Positions 54,421 to 63,236 of a DNA stretch of 64,000 nt are shown here, piece by piece (within the stretch, counting starts at the first letter, position 1; the number at the start of each line of letters is the position of its first letter). Below the pieces are notes generated by a model. The model saw only the letters and a list, made by a program, of their open reading frames with translations, ran no database searches and was not told the origin of the DNA. Source of the stretch: Bacteroidaceae bacterium HV4-6-C5C. GTDB taxonomy: Bacteria; Bacteroidota; Bacteroidia; Bacteroidales; Bacteroidaceae. Both the position numbers and the translations under genes were made by a program. The DNA is taken from the NCBI GenBank assembly GCA_007896885.1, contig VOIU01000004.1:1-64000 (forward strand), read 5' to 3'.

Positions 54421-57400
54421 TCAAAAACTAATATTCACACCTATATTATATATCCGTTGCTGAGGATAATACATTCCCCCTGCATTGGTGCCTTCGGGGT
54501 CCTGAATCTTGATGTGGTCTATTGAGAACAAGTCGAAACCACTTACATAGAGGCGGAGTGTCGAGATACTCATCTTTTTAAGGAAAGATGCGGGGAGATT
54601 ATAAGCCAACTCAATATTCTTCAAACGAATGAATGAAGCATCTTTAAGCCAGAAATCAGAGTTTTTGCTATTGAATGTATCGTCGCGTTCGAAAGCCCTC
54701 GGATAACGTGCATTCGGTGTTTCGGTAGCCGAGATCCATCGATTGTTGAAGTACGTCACATCGCGGTTGTAACTTCCCGGACGTATCATCTGCTTTGCTC
54801 TGGCCTGTCCCGTCCAAAGTACATTCAGTTCAAAACCTTTCCACGTACCCCCCATGTTGATGCCATAGACTATTTCCGGTGTGGCACTCTCATAAATCCT
54901 GACCCTGTCGTTGCTCGTTATCGAACCGTCGCCATCCACATCAAGATATTTGATATCACCGGGTTGCGTGTTCATCAAGTGAGGTGACGCATCTATCTCT
55001 TGTTGAGTTTGATAGATACCATCTGTCTTGTACACCAGCCACGAGTCGATGGAGTGTCCCGTGCGTCGTTGCCAGTCGGGTACATTGGCTGCCTCATCAA
55101 AGAAATGAATCTTATTGTGGGCATAAGTCAGATTACCCCCGATATAATACCCCAGTTCTTTAAACTTGTTCCGGTATGACACACTGGCCTCGATACCCTG
55201 ATTGGAGATCTTCCCGATATTCTGATCGGGTAGGGTAAGCCCTGTATAATCCGGTATGGAAGCTTGTTTCGGGGTGAGGATGTCCTTACGCATGGAGTAG
55301 AAATACTGTAAATCGAAGCTTAGCTTCTGTTTGAAGAGGATTGACTCAAAACCAATATTCTTCGTTGTCACCTTCTCCCAAGTGATGTCGGGGTTAGCTA
55401 CCCGCCCGATAGTGAAGCCTTTTTGCCTTTGCGGGTCACGACCGAATGCTGCTCCGTCACTCATATCATACGTGCTGACATATTGGAACGGATCCACCCT
55501 GTCATTACCTAACTTTCCCCACGAAGCTTTTAGTTTCAATTCATCCACTTGAGGAATATTATCTTTGAAGAACTTCTCCTCAGAGATACGCCAGCCTACC
55601 GACAAACCGGGGAACCATCCCCAGCGGGAGTCACTGCTGAAGTTCTGCGAACCATCACGACGTAGAGTGAACTCGGCGAGATAACGATCCTTATACCCAT
55701 AGCTCAACCGTCCGAAGAAATTCTGGCGTGCGGAGATACTCCCACTACCGTTATTATCTTTCAGGTTGTCACTACCGGCAAACATATAATCCACTGCATC
55801 ACTGAGGAAGTCGCGACGATAAGCCGAGAACCAGTCTCCCTTAGTCTTGCTCTGCTCGTAAGCAATGAAAGCATTGATGCTGTGCTCGGCAAACCGCTTT
55901 TCATATCCCAATTTCAAGTGGAGAGTAGTTGTACGGCCATCATCAAACTGCTGCGTCAGATTGATGTTTCCGTCTCCCGTTGTCGAGCGGATGTTATCAT
56001 AATCCTTAGTCGCCGGATTATAACGGTAAGCATCCCACATATCCATCAACTTCTTTTCACTTCTGAAGTGGGAGTCGAATGCCGCATAACCCGATAGATA
56101 CATACCGTCCAGTATCCACGGCATCTTCAGATCAAAAGCCATCTTCGAATTGATGAAGGTATCCTTTATCTTGTCGTAACCTGTCTTTCCCGAAGTCAAT
56201 ATCGCCAGGTTGTTTCCCCATGACAGACCCGGCCCCGGAAGCCCGTTAGGATAATAAGCGGGTAGGAAGGGGTAGGCGTGGAAACCTTCCCAAAAGAAAG
56301 TGCCCGAATCATAGTTGGAATTATGGCGATTCTCTTGTCGCATCGCCAATTCCAAAGTCACCGTGAAATCTTTTGTTATACTGGCATCGAGGTTGGAACG
56401 TAACTGGGCGGTTTGGAAGTTGAGGTTAGTGTGCTTGAATCCCGGTTCCTGATATAAATACCCACCGGACATATAATACTTTACGCGGTCATTGCCACCT
56501 CTCACCGATAAAGAATGTTGGGTTTGCGGTGCAGCTTTAAACATCACATCCATCCAGTCGGTATTGGCGTACTGCAAAGGATCAATCGTACCGTCCAGAT
56601 AACCGTTCTTGATATCCTTATACTTTTGTGTCCTGCCAAAGTGAGCATTGATCTCGTCGTCATACACCATATACTGATACGCATTCATCAAGTTCGGTGT
56701 GCGGGTATGCTCCGAAAGACCGAAATTCCCCTCGTAGGTGATGACAGGCTTTGAGTCACTTCCCCTTTTGGTAGTGATCAGGATTACCCCGTTTGCTGCT
56801 TGCGCACCATAAATGGCAGCCGAAGCATCCTTCAATATCGTCAGCGATTCAATATCACTCGGGTTGAGGCGCTCTATTCCGCCACGGTTGGCTACACCGT
56901 CTATTACATAAAGCGGACTGTTGTCACCCAGCGAACCCTTACCACGGATATAAATCTCCGAGTAATCATTCCCCGGCTCACCCGAACGGTTGTTGGCAAT
57001 GACGCCCGGTAGCCGTCCCACCAATGAGTTGGATAAGTTTGCTGCCGGCGATTGCTTCAACTCCGTGCCTGACACCTGTGCGATAGACCCTGTTACGGTA
57101 GCCTTCTTCTGCTTACCGTAACCCACTACCACCACTTCGTCAATCAACCGCGTATCTTCTGTCATCACAATATCCAAGCGGTTCCTGTTGCCTATGGCAA
57201 TCCCCTGTTCCGTATATCCTATATAAGAAACCTTTATGACGGCATTAGGCGATACGCGTAACGTGAATAAGCCATTAACATCCGTGATCGTGCCGTTGCT
57301 TGTTCCTTTTTCCAAAATATTAGCCCCTATAACGGGCTCCCCCTGAGTGTTTTTCACTATACCCGATATCTTTCTGACCTGCTGACTGTAAGCAAGCGTC

Positions 57401-57516
57401 GATCCCGATACCGATGTTCCGCCTGCAAATAACAATAGCAAACAGAACCCCATCACATAAACCATCTTAAGAGCAACCACAGTGCTCCTGTTTCTTTGAT
57501 TAGAAAATAAATTCAT
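54421..57516 (-). CDS. SusC/RagA-family TonB-dependent glycan importer
   Basis: A 1031-residue outer-membrane receptor. Signal region (residues about 1-43), carboxypeptidase-like domain (ISGIVKNTQGEPVIGANILEKGTSNGTITDVNGLFTL), TonB box DEVVVVGYGKQKKATVTGSI, then plug and 22-strand barrel ending in IYNIGVNISF. SusC proteins import oligosaccharides with SusD lids. No sigma/anti-sigma or hybrid two-component regulator is next to it, so the PUL control gene must be elsewhere or absent. Confidence 0.96.
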   Translation of the reverse strand: MNLFSNQRNRSTVVALKMVYVMGFCLLLLFAGGTSVSGSTLAYSQQVRKISGIVKNTQGEPVIGANILEKGTSNGTITDVNGLFTLRVSPNAVIKVSYIGYTEQGIAIGNRNRLDIVMTEDTRLIDEVVVVGYGKQKKATVTGSIAQVSGTELKQSPAANLSNSLVGRLPGVIANNRSGEPGNDYSEIYIRGKGSLGDNSPLYVIDGVANRGGIERLNPSDIESLTILKDASAAIYGAQAANGVILITTKRGSDSKPVITYEGNFGLSEHTRTPNLMNAYQYMVYDDEINAHFGRTQKYKDIKNGYLDGTIDPLQYANTDWMDVMFKAAPQTQHSLSVRGGNDRVKYYMSGGYLYQEPGFKHTNLNFQTAQLRSNLDASITKDFTVTLELAMRQENRHNSNYDSGTFFWEGFHAYPFLPAYYPNGLPGPGLSWGNNLAILTSGKTGYDKIKDTFINSKMAFDLKMPWILDGMYLSGYAAFDSHFRSEKKLMDMWDAYRYNPATKDYDNIRSTTGDGNINLTQQFDDGRTTTLHLKLGYEKRFAEHSINAFIAYEQSKTKGDWFSAYRRDFLSDAVDYMFAGSDNLKDNNGSGSISARQNFFGRLSYGYKDRYLAEFTLRRDGSQNFSSDSRWGWFPGLSVGWRISEEKFFKDNIPQVDELKLKASWGKLGNDRVDPFQYVSTYDMSDGAAFGRDPQRQKGFTIGRVANPDITWEKVTTKNIGFESILFKQKLSFDLQYFYSMRKDILTPKQASIPDYTGLTLPDQNIGKISNQGIEASVSYRNKFKELGYYIGGNLTYAHNKIHFFDEAANVPDWQRRTGHSIDSWLVYKTDGIYQTQQEIDASPHLMNTQPGDIKYLDVDGDGSITSNDRVRIYESATPEIVYGINMGGTWKGFELNVLWTGQARAKQMIRPGSYNRDVTYFNNRWISATETPNARYPRAFERDDTFNSKNSDFWLKDASFIRLKNIELAYNLPASFLKKMSISTLRLYVSGFDLFSIDHIKIQDPEGTNAGGMYYPQQRIYNIGVNISF

Positions 57517-57708
57517 GTTTTTTTATTTTGTTAGAGAATAAGGTCATTAATAACTCTCGTGGGATGGTTAAATCTCCGAACGATTTATACCGATATCCCA
57601 ATAATTCGATTTAAACTTTACATCATAGGCTGTTATTATATTTATAGGTTAACGGCTGTTGCCCTTGTAGTTGGGTAAAAGCCTGACTGTCATTTGATGT
57701 GGCGCCAC

Positions 57709-57822
57709 AATCAACCGGCAGGCTTCATTAAATTGATGAGACAAAATTAGACACATCAACCTCTGCATTGAAAAAAATAACGTTGACTTTTAAATTATAC
57801 CGGTTGATTTTCACTATATTTG
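57709..57822 (+). promoter_or_regulatory. XRE operon promoter with spaced inverted repeat
   Basis: -7 element TATATTTG (57815-57822) lies 30 bp before ATG 57853. AATCAACCGG (57709-57718) is exactly complementary to CCGGTTGATT (57800-57809), which lies between the -33 and -7 positions. The pair may be operator sites for the XRE proteins. The remainder of 57517-57852 holds no gene. Confidence 0.45.
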
Positions 57823-57852
57823 CTACACCAATTCACTTAAAAAAATAATGAT

Positions 57853-58251
57853 ATGGATGAAGAAATAAAAGAGAAAGCATATAGAAGACATGTCGGACGT
57901 AATTTGCAAAAAATACGTGTGTATATGGGTGTGAAACAAGAAGCATTGGCAACTGATCTTGGCATTAGCCAACAAGAGATTTCCAAGATAGAGAAGGAAG
58001 AAGAAATAGAAAATTCGCTTTTATCACAAATCGCTAATGTGCTAGGCGTGGCTCCTGAAGTTATTAGAGATTTTGATGTGGAAAGAGCAATCTACAATAT
58101 TAATAATATTAGAGATAATACCTTTGAGCAAGGTTCAACATCAATCGCTCAACAAATCAACCCCATTGATAAGATTGTTGAATTGTATGAACGCCTATTG
58201 CAGAGCGAAAGAGAAAAAGTAGAAATATTGAAGAAAGTAAACAACCATTGA
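57853..58251 (+). CDS. XRE-family helix-turn-helix regulator 1
   Basis: A 132-residue protein. Residues about 12-70 form a classical HTH_XRE domain: NLQKIRVYMGVKQEALATDLGISQQEISKIEKEEEI. The C-terminus has a short amphipathic helix, IVELYERLLQSEREKVEILKK, likely for oligomerisation. The next gene is a paralogue. Probably controls the operon it starts. Confidence 0.9.
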   Translation: MDEEIKEKAYRRHVGRNLQKIRVYMGVKQEALATDLGISQQEISKIEKEEEIENSLLSQIANVLGVAPEVIRDFDVERAIYNINNIRDNTFEQGSTSIAQQINPIDKIVELYERLLQSEREKVEILKKVNNH

Positions 58252-58281
58252 AAATATAAAACCTGATTAAAAATCATTATT

Positions 58282-58692
58282 ATGAAAGCTGACGATTATA
58301 CCAATGCCATACATATTGGAAGAAAGATTGAAAGGATACGCCGTCTTCGCGGTATGACGCAAACCGATTTAGGCAATTTATTAGGTATTACAAAGCAAGC
58401 TGTTTCGAAGATGGAGCAGACAGAAAAACTTGAAGACGAGAAATTAAAACAAGTGGCAACAGCTTTGGGAGTAACTGAAGACGGACTAAAGAAGTTTACC
58501 GAAGAGAATGTGCTATATTATACGAATAACTTCTACGAAAGCTGTCATGTAAATGCTTCTAATATTGGGCCTATCACAACGGTTGAAAATCTCAATCACT
58601 TTTCAATGGATCAAGCTGTTAAGCTGTTTGAGGAATTGCTGAAGATTGAAAGAGAGAAATTTGAGAAAGAGAAAGGGAAAGGGGAGGAATAA
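58282..58692 (+). CDS. XRE-family helix-turn-helix regulator 2
   Basis: A 136-residue paralogue of the preceding protein. HTH: KIERIRRLRGMTQTDLGNLLGITKQAVSKMEQTEKL. The C-terminal helix VKLFEELLKIEREKFEKEKG matches the other's YERLLQSEREK pattern, while the middle differs (ENVLYYTNNFYESCHVNASN). Two related regulators in a row may form homo- and heterodimers or act as activator and repressor. Gap to gene 1 is 30 bp. Confidence 0.9.
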   Translation: MKADDYTNAIHIGRKIERIRRLRGMTQTDLGNLLGITKQAVSKMEQTEKLEDEKLKQVATALGVTEDGLKKFTEENVLYYTNNFYESCHVNASNIGPITTVENLNHFSMDQAVKLFEELLKIEREKFEKEKGKGEE

Positions 58693-58996
58693 GAAAGTTT
58701 CATTTTTTATATAAGGCTTTCTTGATTTTAACAATAAGATATAAATGCCTTTACAAATAAATGCGGACGAAACTCTCTTTTGTTGTTTCTATTAACTAAT
58801 TTACATTTTGTGTCGTTTTATTATACTTTGCTGCGATATTTCTTGTTGAAGTTTGATAAGACAACCTAGATAGATGATTTGGATTTTCGCATCAGTTCAA
58901 CTTTAGACAAGAAATTGAATAGCTAGGGGAAAAGTTAGCGACGTCAAAGCTGAAAACAATATTAAGTAAGTGTCTACAGATAAAGAAGGTCAAACT
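58693..58996 (+). other. 304-bp gap between the regulators and the AbiTii gene
   Basis: A+T-rich with no ORF of note and no obvious terminator. No convincing TAnnTTTG element was identified. The AbiTii transcript could start within this gap or continue from the XRE genes. Confidence 0.4.
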
Positions 58997-59944
58997 ATGA
59001 AAAATATAAGTATTAAAGAATTAATAGAAAGCTGTATTGCGGATTTGATGAATAATCAACCATTATCAACAATATTCCTTAAAGTTCAAACTGTTTCATT
59101 TTGTTTAAAAAATGATCAATTTAAGAAATGGTTTTATAATGAAAGAAATGGGTATCAATCAGCAAAGGATTTACCGAATTATAGAAAAACCGTATGCCAA
59201 GTCTTCGGCGATCTTAATAATCCATTCAAGGGTATATACACGAATTATCATATTCCAGTTGACCAAATTAAAAATGAAACTGTCCGAGAGCTCCTTATTA
59301 ATTGTTCTTTTTGCGAGTCTATTATTGAACTTGAAAGTATTGCAACTTCAGATGATGAGGGCAGTATACGTAAATATGTACCAGGAATAATTTATGGTGA
59401 AATTCAGAAGCTATTTTCCTCTGGGCATTATCTTGATGCAGTATGGCAAACTGTATCAAGATCAACAATAGTCCAAATCGTTGAGTCTGTTAAATCCAAA
59501 TTACTTCAATTCTTCTTAGAGATGGACGAACAATTAAATGCCGATATTAATTTCGATATAATAATAAAGAAAAGAGAAATAGATAAGATTGTCAATCAAA
59601 CCATAAATACAGGTATTTATGTGTCAGATAATGCTACAGTTAATGTATCTGACTCCACTCTAGTAGGAGGTCAACAAAATAATGTTAAAATTTCAATGAT
59701 AAAAAAGAAAGAGTTAGAAGACATAGTGACAAGAATTGAGGTATTATCAAAAAAAATTAATGATGATGAAGATGATATTGCAGATGCAATCCTTTCTATA
59801 CGTGAAGAATTAGAAAACAAGATGGCACGTCCAAAATTCCTTAAAGTAGCTTTTAACTCACTTAAAGCCATTGGAACAGGACTCTTTGTAAATGAAATTA
59901 CACCACTTGTTGATTCGGCTATTAAATTATTAAATGATGTTTAA
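58997..59944 (+). CDS. AbiTii-domain protein
   Basis: A 315-residue protein. Residues 1 to about 195 match the AbiTii domain: ISIKELIESCIADLMNNQPLSTIFLKVQTVSFCLKND and FKKWFYNERNGYQ. A short repeated beta segment follows (IYVSDNATVNVSDSTLVGGQQNN, about 208-232), then a coiled coil (about 238-275) and a C-terminal helical tail (FLKVAFNSLKAIGTGLFVNEITPLVD). AbiTii domains are linked to abortive-infection systems. ATG 58997 replaces a GTG start nine residues upstream. First of three close genes with two phosphatases. Confidence 0.85.
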   Translation: MKNISIKELIESCIADLMNNQPLSTIFLKVQTVSFCLKNDQFKKWFYNERNGYQSAKDLPNYRKTVCQVFGDLNNPFKGIYTNYHIPVDQIKNETVRELLINCSFCESIIELESIATSDDEGSIRKYVPGIIYGEIQKLFSSGHYLDAVWQTVSRSTIVQIVESVKSKLLQFFLEMDEQLNADINFDIIIKKREIDKIVNQTINTGIYVSDNATVNVSDSTLVGGQQNNVKISMIKKKELEDIVTRIEVLSKKINDDEDDIADAILSIREELENKMARPKFLKVAFNSLKAIGTGLFVNEITPLVDSAIKLLNDV

Positions 59945-59949
59945 GTACT

Positions 59950-60450
59950 ATGATAGAAATTATTAAAAACTTATATGTAGGCTCACAAGAAGATTATGAA
60001 TCGAATGTGAAATTTCAATCTGATTGGTTTGTAATCCATGCTTGTAAAGAACCTTACCATCGCCAAGCGTTAGGGTATACGGGAAGGGCTATAGCGAATA
60101 CTCATCCAGAATACTTGATTGTAAAAAGAGATAATAGGCTTATTCTTAATTTAGTTGATGTTGCAGATCCAAAATATATTTCCAAAGAGATTGTTGATGC
60201 AGCTATTGTTGCAATAGATGAGAATATTGACAAGAAAACAGTTTTAATTCATTGCAATCAAGGAATGTCTCGTTCTGCAACTATTGGATTATTATATCTT
60301 CATCATGTCGGGATTATTGCAACAGATAATTTTAAAGAGGCGGAAAGTGAATTTCTAAAGTTGTATCCACCTTATAATCCGGCGAATGGCATGAGAACCT
60401 TTGCTGAGCAATATTGGAATAATTATACTAAAAGATATGGCACGAATTAA
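59950..60450 (+). CDS. Dual-specificity-type cysteine phosphatase
   Basis: A 166-residue protein with the signature VLIHCNQGMSRSATIG, i.e. HCx5R with Cys 102 nucleophile and Arg 108. The fold order (N-terminal strand IIKNLYVGS, general-acid region near NLVDVADP, P-loop, C-terminal helix) fits the DSP family. It could act on phosphoprotein, phospholipid or RNA 5' phosphates. The stop of the AbiTii gene is 5 bp upstream and the HAD gene starts 14 bp before its end. Confidence 0.88.
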   Translation: MIEIIKNLYVGSQEDYESNVKFQSDWFVIHACKEPYHRQALGYTGRAIANTHPEYLIVKRDNRLILNLVDVADPKYISKEIVDAAIVAIDENIDKKTVLIHCNQGMSRSATIGLLYLHHVGIIATDNFKEAESEFLKLYPPYNPANGMRTFAEQYWNNYTKRYGTN

Positions 60451-61303
60451 AAAAACAACTGCTGCGCTTATTTACGATTTTGATGGCACACTCTCACCTG
60501 GTAATATGCAAGAATATGGATTTATTCAAGCGGCAGGTCTGGATTCTCGTGAATTTTGGGATAAGAATACTAAAATGAAAGAAAACCAAGATGCAAGCGA
60601 AATTTTATGTTATATGAAATTGATGGTTGATGAAGCACGTCATAAAGGATTGGAGCTTTCAAAAAAATCATTAAAGCAGTATGGAAAGGATGTAGAGCTG
60701 TTTGTCGGTGTAAAAGACTGGTTCAAGCTAATAAAAGATTATGGGGAAACTAAGGGAGTCAAGATAGAGCACTATATCAATTCTTCTGGATTAAAAGAAA
60801 TAATTGAGGGCACTTCAATTGCTCGGGAATTTAAAAGAATATATGCTTGCTCATTCTATTATTCGCCTGAGGGTGCTGCGCAATGGCCAGCCGTTGCTGT
60901 TGATTTTACTGCAAAAACTCAATTTCTATTTATGATTAATAAAGGAATTGAATATGTTAAAGATAATAAAAAGGTCAATGAGTTTAAGCCTGATGTAGAA
61001 CGTCCTATTCCTTTCAAAAATATGATTTACTTTGGAGATGGAGAAACTGATGTGCCATGCATGAAATTAGTAAAACAACAGGGAGGTCGATCTATTGCAG
61101 TATATAATCCAAATATAAGGAAGAAAAAAGCTGCTGCTGAAAAGTTGATTGCTGAAAATCGAGTGAACTTTGTATGTCCTGCTGATTATTCGGAAAATAG
61201 TGAAATGTATAAAGTAGTCACCACGATTATTGACAAAATAAAAAGTGATTTCGAATTTAAACAATTGCTTTTATCTCACGAGAAAAAAGGGAAGAAGAAA
61301 TAG
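60437..61303 (+). CDS. HAD-superfamily phosphatase
   Basis: A 289-residue HAD enzyme. Motif I DFDGT (D14, D16), motif II Ser in YINSSG (about 116), motif IV GDGETD (200-205), with a helical cap of about 80 residues between motif I and II. The C-terminus is Lys-rich. The start overlaps the end of the phosphatase gene by 14 bp. A second phosphatase directly coupled to a DSP gene is unusual and suggests sequential removal of phosphates. The frame opening at 60401 is rejected because it would begin inside the DSP gene. Confidence 0.87.
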   Translation: MARIKKTTAALIYDFDGTLSPGNMQEYGFIQAAGLDSREFWDKNTKMKENQDASEILCYMKLMVDEARHKGLELSKKSLKQYGKDVELFVGVKDWFKLIKDYGETKGVKIEHYINSSGLKEIIEGTSIAREFKRIYACSFYYSPEGAAQWPAVAVDFTAKTQFLFMINKGIEYVKDNKKVNEFKPDVERPIPFKNMIYFGDGETDVPCMKLVKQQGGRSIAVYNPNIRKKKAAAEKLIAENRVNFVCPADYSENSEMYKVVTTIIDKIKSDFEFKQLLLSHEKKGKKK

Positions 61304-61397
61304 TTACGCTTTGTTTGGAGAATAATATTTATAACTTTATATCCCTTCAATGCTGAATTACTTCTATAAATTATTCTTTTTATATGTTCGTGTTTTT

Positions 61398-62510
61398 TTA
61401 TGGAGTAGAATTATAAATAGCTAATCCTTTTACCGTCAACTGATACTTTTGACGAGGGTGCCTAGGATTGTTGGGGTAGAGCATTGCTACAAATCCTCCT
61501 TTTATGGCGGGAGACAAGTATTTCTCCATGAAGTTTTCACGATCTTTTAATCCCATAGCAGTTAACATTTCCTTGATAGATGATTCCTGCTCACCCAAGG
61601 TATTGATCAGACTAAGAATAGCAAGAGGAGTTGTCGGACACTTGTCGGGTACTTGTCGGGTACTTGTCGGGTATTGCTCCAATTTCCATTCTTCCGGTGC
61701 ATCAATCGCCATGTATCTATTTTTCAGTTCATTGTTTTCACCTATTATTAAGTTTCTAAAGAAATTGATCAGAAAGCTCATATCCGGTTCAATCCCTTTG
61801 CGTACATTTCGATAATTGGCACGGACTAGGGCATTTCGGAAATACCAAGAGTTGTCAGCAAACAAATCATTGTTCACATTAAACCCAATGGAGCGAAGAT
61901 ACTTTATGGCAAATACCGCCGTAGTGCGGGTATTGCCTTCGCCAAATGGGTGGATTTGCCAAATACCGGAAATGAACTTAGCGATATGGTTTACTACTTC
62001 ATCCATGGAAAGCCCTTTATAGGAGAAATTCTTTTCTTGTTCCAAGTCATATTCTAATGCTTTATGTAAGTCTTCGGCATTAACATAAAGCACTGTATCA
62101 CCGCGTAGAACCCATTCTGTTTTCGTAATATCATAATCCCGAATCTTTCCGGCAAATTTAAATACGCCTTCAAACAATCGGCGATGAATGGATATGAAGC
62201 CGGTAACTGAAAAGGCGAATGACTGTTCGTTTAAAATTTTTGCGATGTGGGCAGAGACCTTGTCTGCTTCTTCCGTCTCTTCATCTTTGGGAGTTCGGGC
62301 AGTCTTTGACAGGTAATATCCATGAATCAAATTCTTTGCTTCATCAATACTGATATCACCTTCAATATGTTTTCGGGCAATGTCTTTCAGATAGTCGGAT
62401 GTTTGTAGACCGTCTACAGCCTGCAAACCAATCGCTGTCTTCCACGCAGAAGCCTTCTCCTGCTTGTCCGGCTCACTACCACGAATGTATGCTTCAAAAT
62501 CTATGTCCAT
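61398..62510 (-). CDS. Fic-domain protein with N-terminal VbhA-like segment
   Basis: A 370-residue Fic protein. The catalytic motif HPFGEGNTR (187-195) is complete in its key residues His, Glu, Asn and Arg, so AMP-transfer or a related modification is expected. Residues about 23-64 resemble an antitoxin VbhA segment (LQAVDGLQTSDYLKDIARKHIEG), with Asp where the inhibitory Glu of S/TxxxEG is usual. The C-terminus (about 295-370) is a winged-helix-like domain. A run of four 11-bp repeats encodes residues 279-293. Gene order: 215-residue protein then Fic, 12 bp apart. Confidence 0.9.
   Translation of the reverse strand: MDIDFEAYIRGSEPDKQEKASAWKTAIGLQAVDGLQTSDYLKDIARKHIEGDISIDEAKNLIHGYYLSKTARTPKDEETEEADKVSAHIAKILNEQSFAFSVTGFISIHRRLFEGVFKFAGKIRDYDITKTEWVLRGDTVLYVNAEDLHKALEYDLEQEKNFSYKGLSMDEVVNHIAKFISGIWQIHPFGEGNTRTTAVFAIKYLRSIGFNVNNDLFADNSWYFRNALVRANYRNVRKGIEPDMSFLINFFRNLIIGENNELKNRYMAIDAPEEWKLEQYPTSTRQVPDKCPTTPLAILSLINTLGEQESSIKEMLTAMGLKDRENFMEKYLSPAIKGGFVAMLYPNNPRHPRQKYQLTVKGLAIYNSTP
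61631..61674. repeat. Four 11-bp tandem repeats inside the Fic gene
   Basis: Units TTGTCGGACAC, TTGTCGGGTAC, TTGTCGGGTAC, TTGTCGGGTAT at 61631-61674. Since 11 is not a multiple of 3, the same bases are read in successive frames (PTS, TRQ, VPD). Adding or losing a unit would shift the frame and replace the C-terminal domain. Confidence 0.9.
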
Positions 62511-62522
62511 ATTGCTAGTATA

Positions 62523-63170
62523 TTACTTTTTTATCTCTACTCTTAAGTCTAGGTGTAAAGCATCTGATACTCTTTCAAGAAACGCTTTTTTCATCAAATT
62601 GTTGCTGTGAGTAATAAGCAACCAACCATCTCCTAAGTCTTTTTGGCTCTGACCATATTTTTCATCTCTCCGATTCGATATAACAGGAACTTTGCAAAAT
62701 ACTAAGTTTTCTGCTTCCACAACTTTACGAACACGGGTCACACCTATCTTCTTTACTGTCTTGACTAAAGTATCTGCCGCCTTTGTTTCTGCAATAATTG
62801 TCCCATTAGGAAATGTCACTGTCATGTCTGTTGGTGAACTGCGATGAATATTGGACATTCCGTTGCGACTACCGTGTTCAACGGGGTCATCAAGTCTTAT
62901 CTCCTTTGCATCCGATATATCTGCCGTGAAGTTCTGCTTGCGCGACAAGTGTACACTAATATCGGCTCCCGGTCTATAATCAACAACCAATACCAACTCA
63001 CGTTGTACTTGGCTTAATGCCGGCGCAATGTTTTGGGTAACAATTGGAAGGATCTCATTCTTGATGATTTCTTCTTCGGCTTGGCTTATCTTGGCTTCCA
63101 AGTCGTCGGTAGAAACCCCTTCTTTGCGAAGGGTTTCTATGGCTTCATAGAGTTTACTTAGACGTGACAT
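62523..63170 (-). CDS. Uncharacterised Fic-linked protein
   Basis: A 215-residue cytoplasmic protein. N-terminal helix (LSKLYEAIETLRKEGV), then a mixed alpha/beta body. Segments QRELVLVVDYRPGADISVHL and DLGDGWLLITHSNNLMKKAFLERVSDALHL are distinctive. No catalytic motif recognised. It is 12 bp upstream of the Fic gene on the same strand, so the pair is an operon. Its N-terminus resembles that of the 56-residue ORF upstream. Confidence 0.75.
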   Translation of the reverse strand: MSRLSKLYEAIETLRKEGVSTDDLEAKISQAEEEIIKNEILPIVTQNIAPALSQVQRELVLVVDYRPGADISVHLSRKQNFTADISDAKEIRLDDPVEHGSRNGMSNIHRSSPTDMTVTFPNGTIIAETKAADTLVKTVKKIGVTRVRKVVEAENLVFCKVPVISNRRDEKYGQSQKDLGDGWLLITHSNNLMKKAFLERVSDALHLDLRVEIKK

Positions 63171-63236
63171 GATATCTTTCTCTTTTTATTTATGGAATAT
63201 TATTACATGCTTTATCAAACAGCATATTTAGTTATG

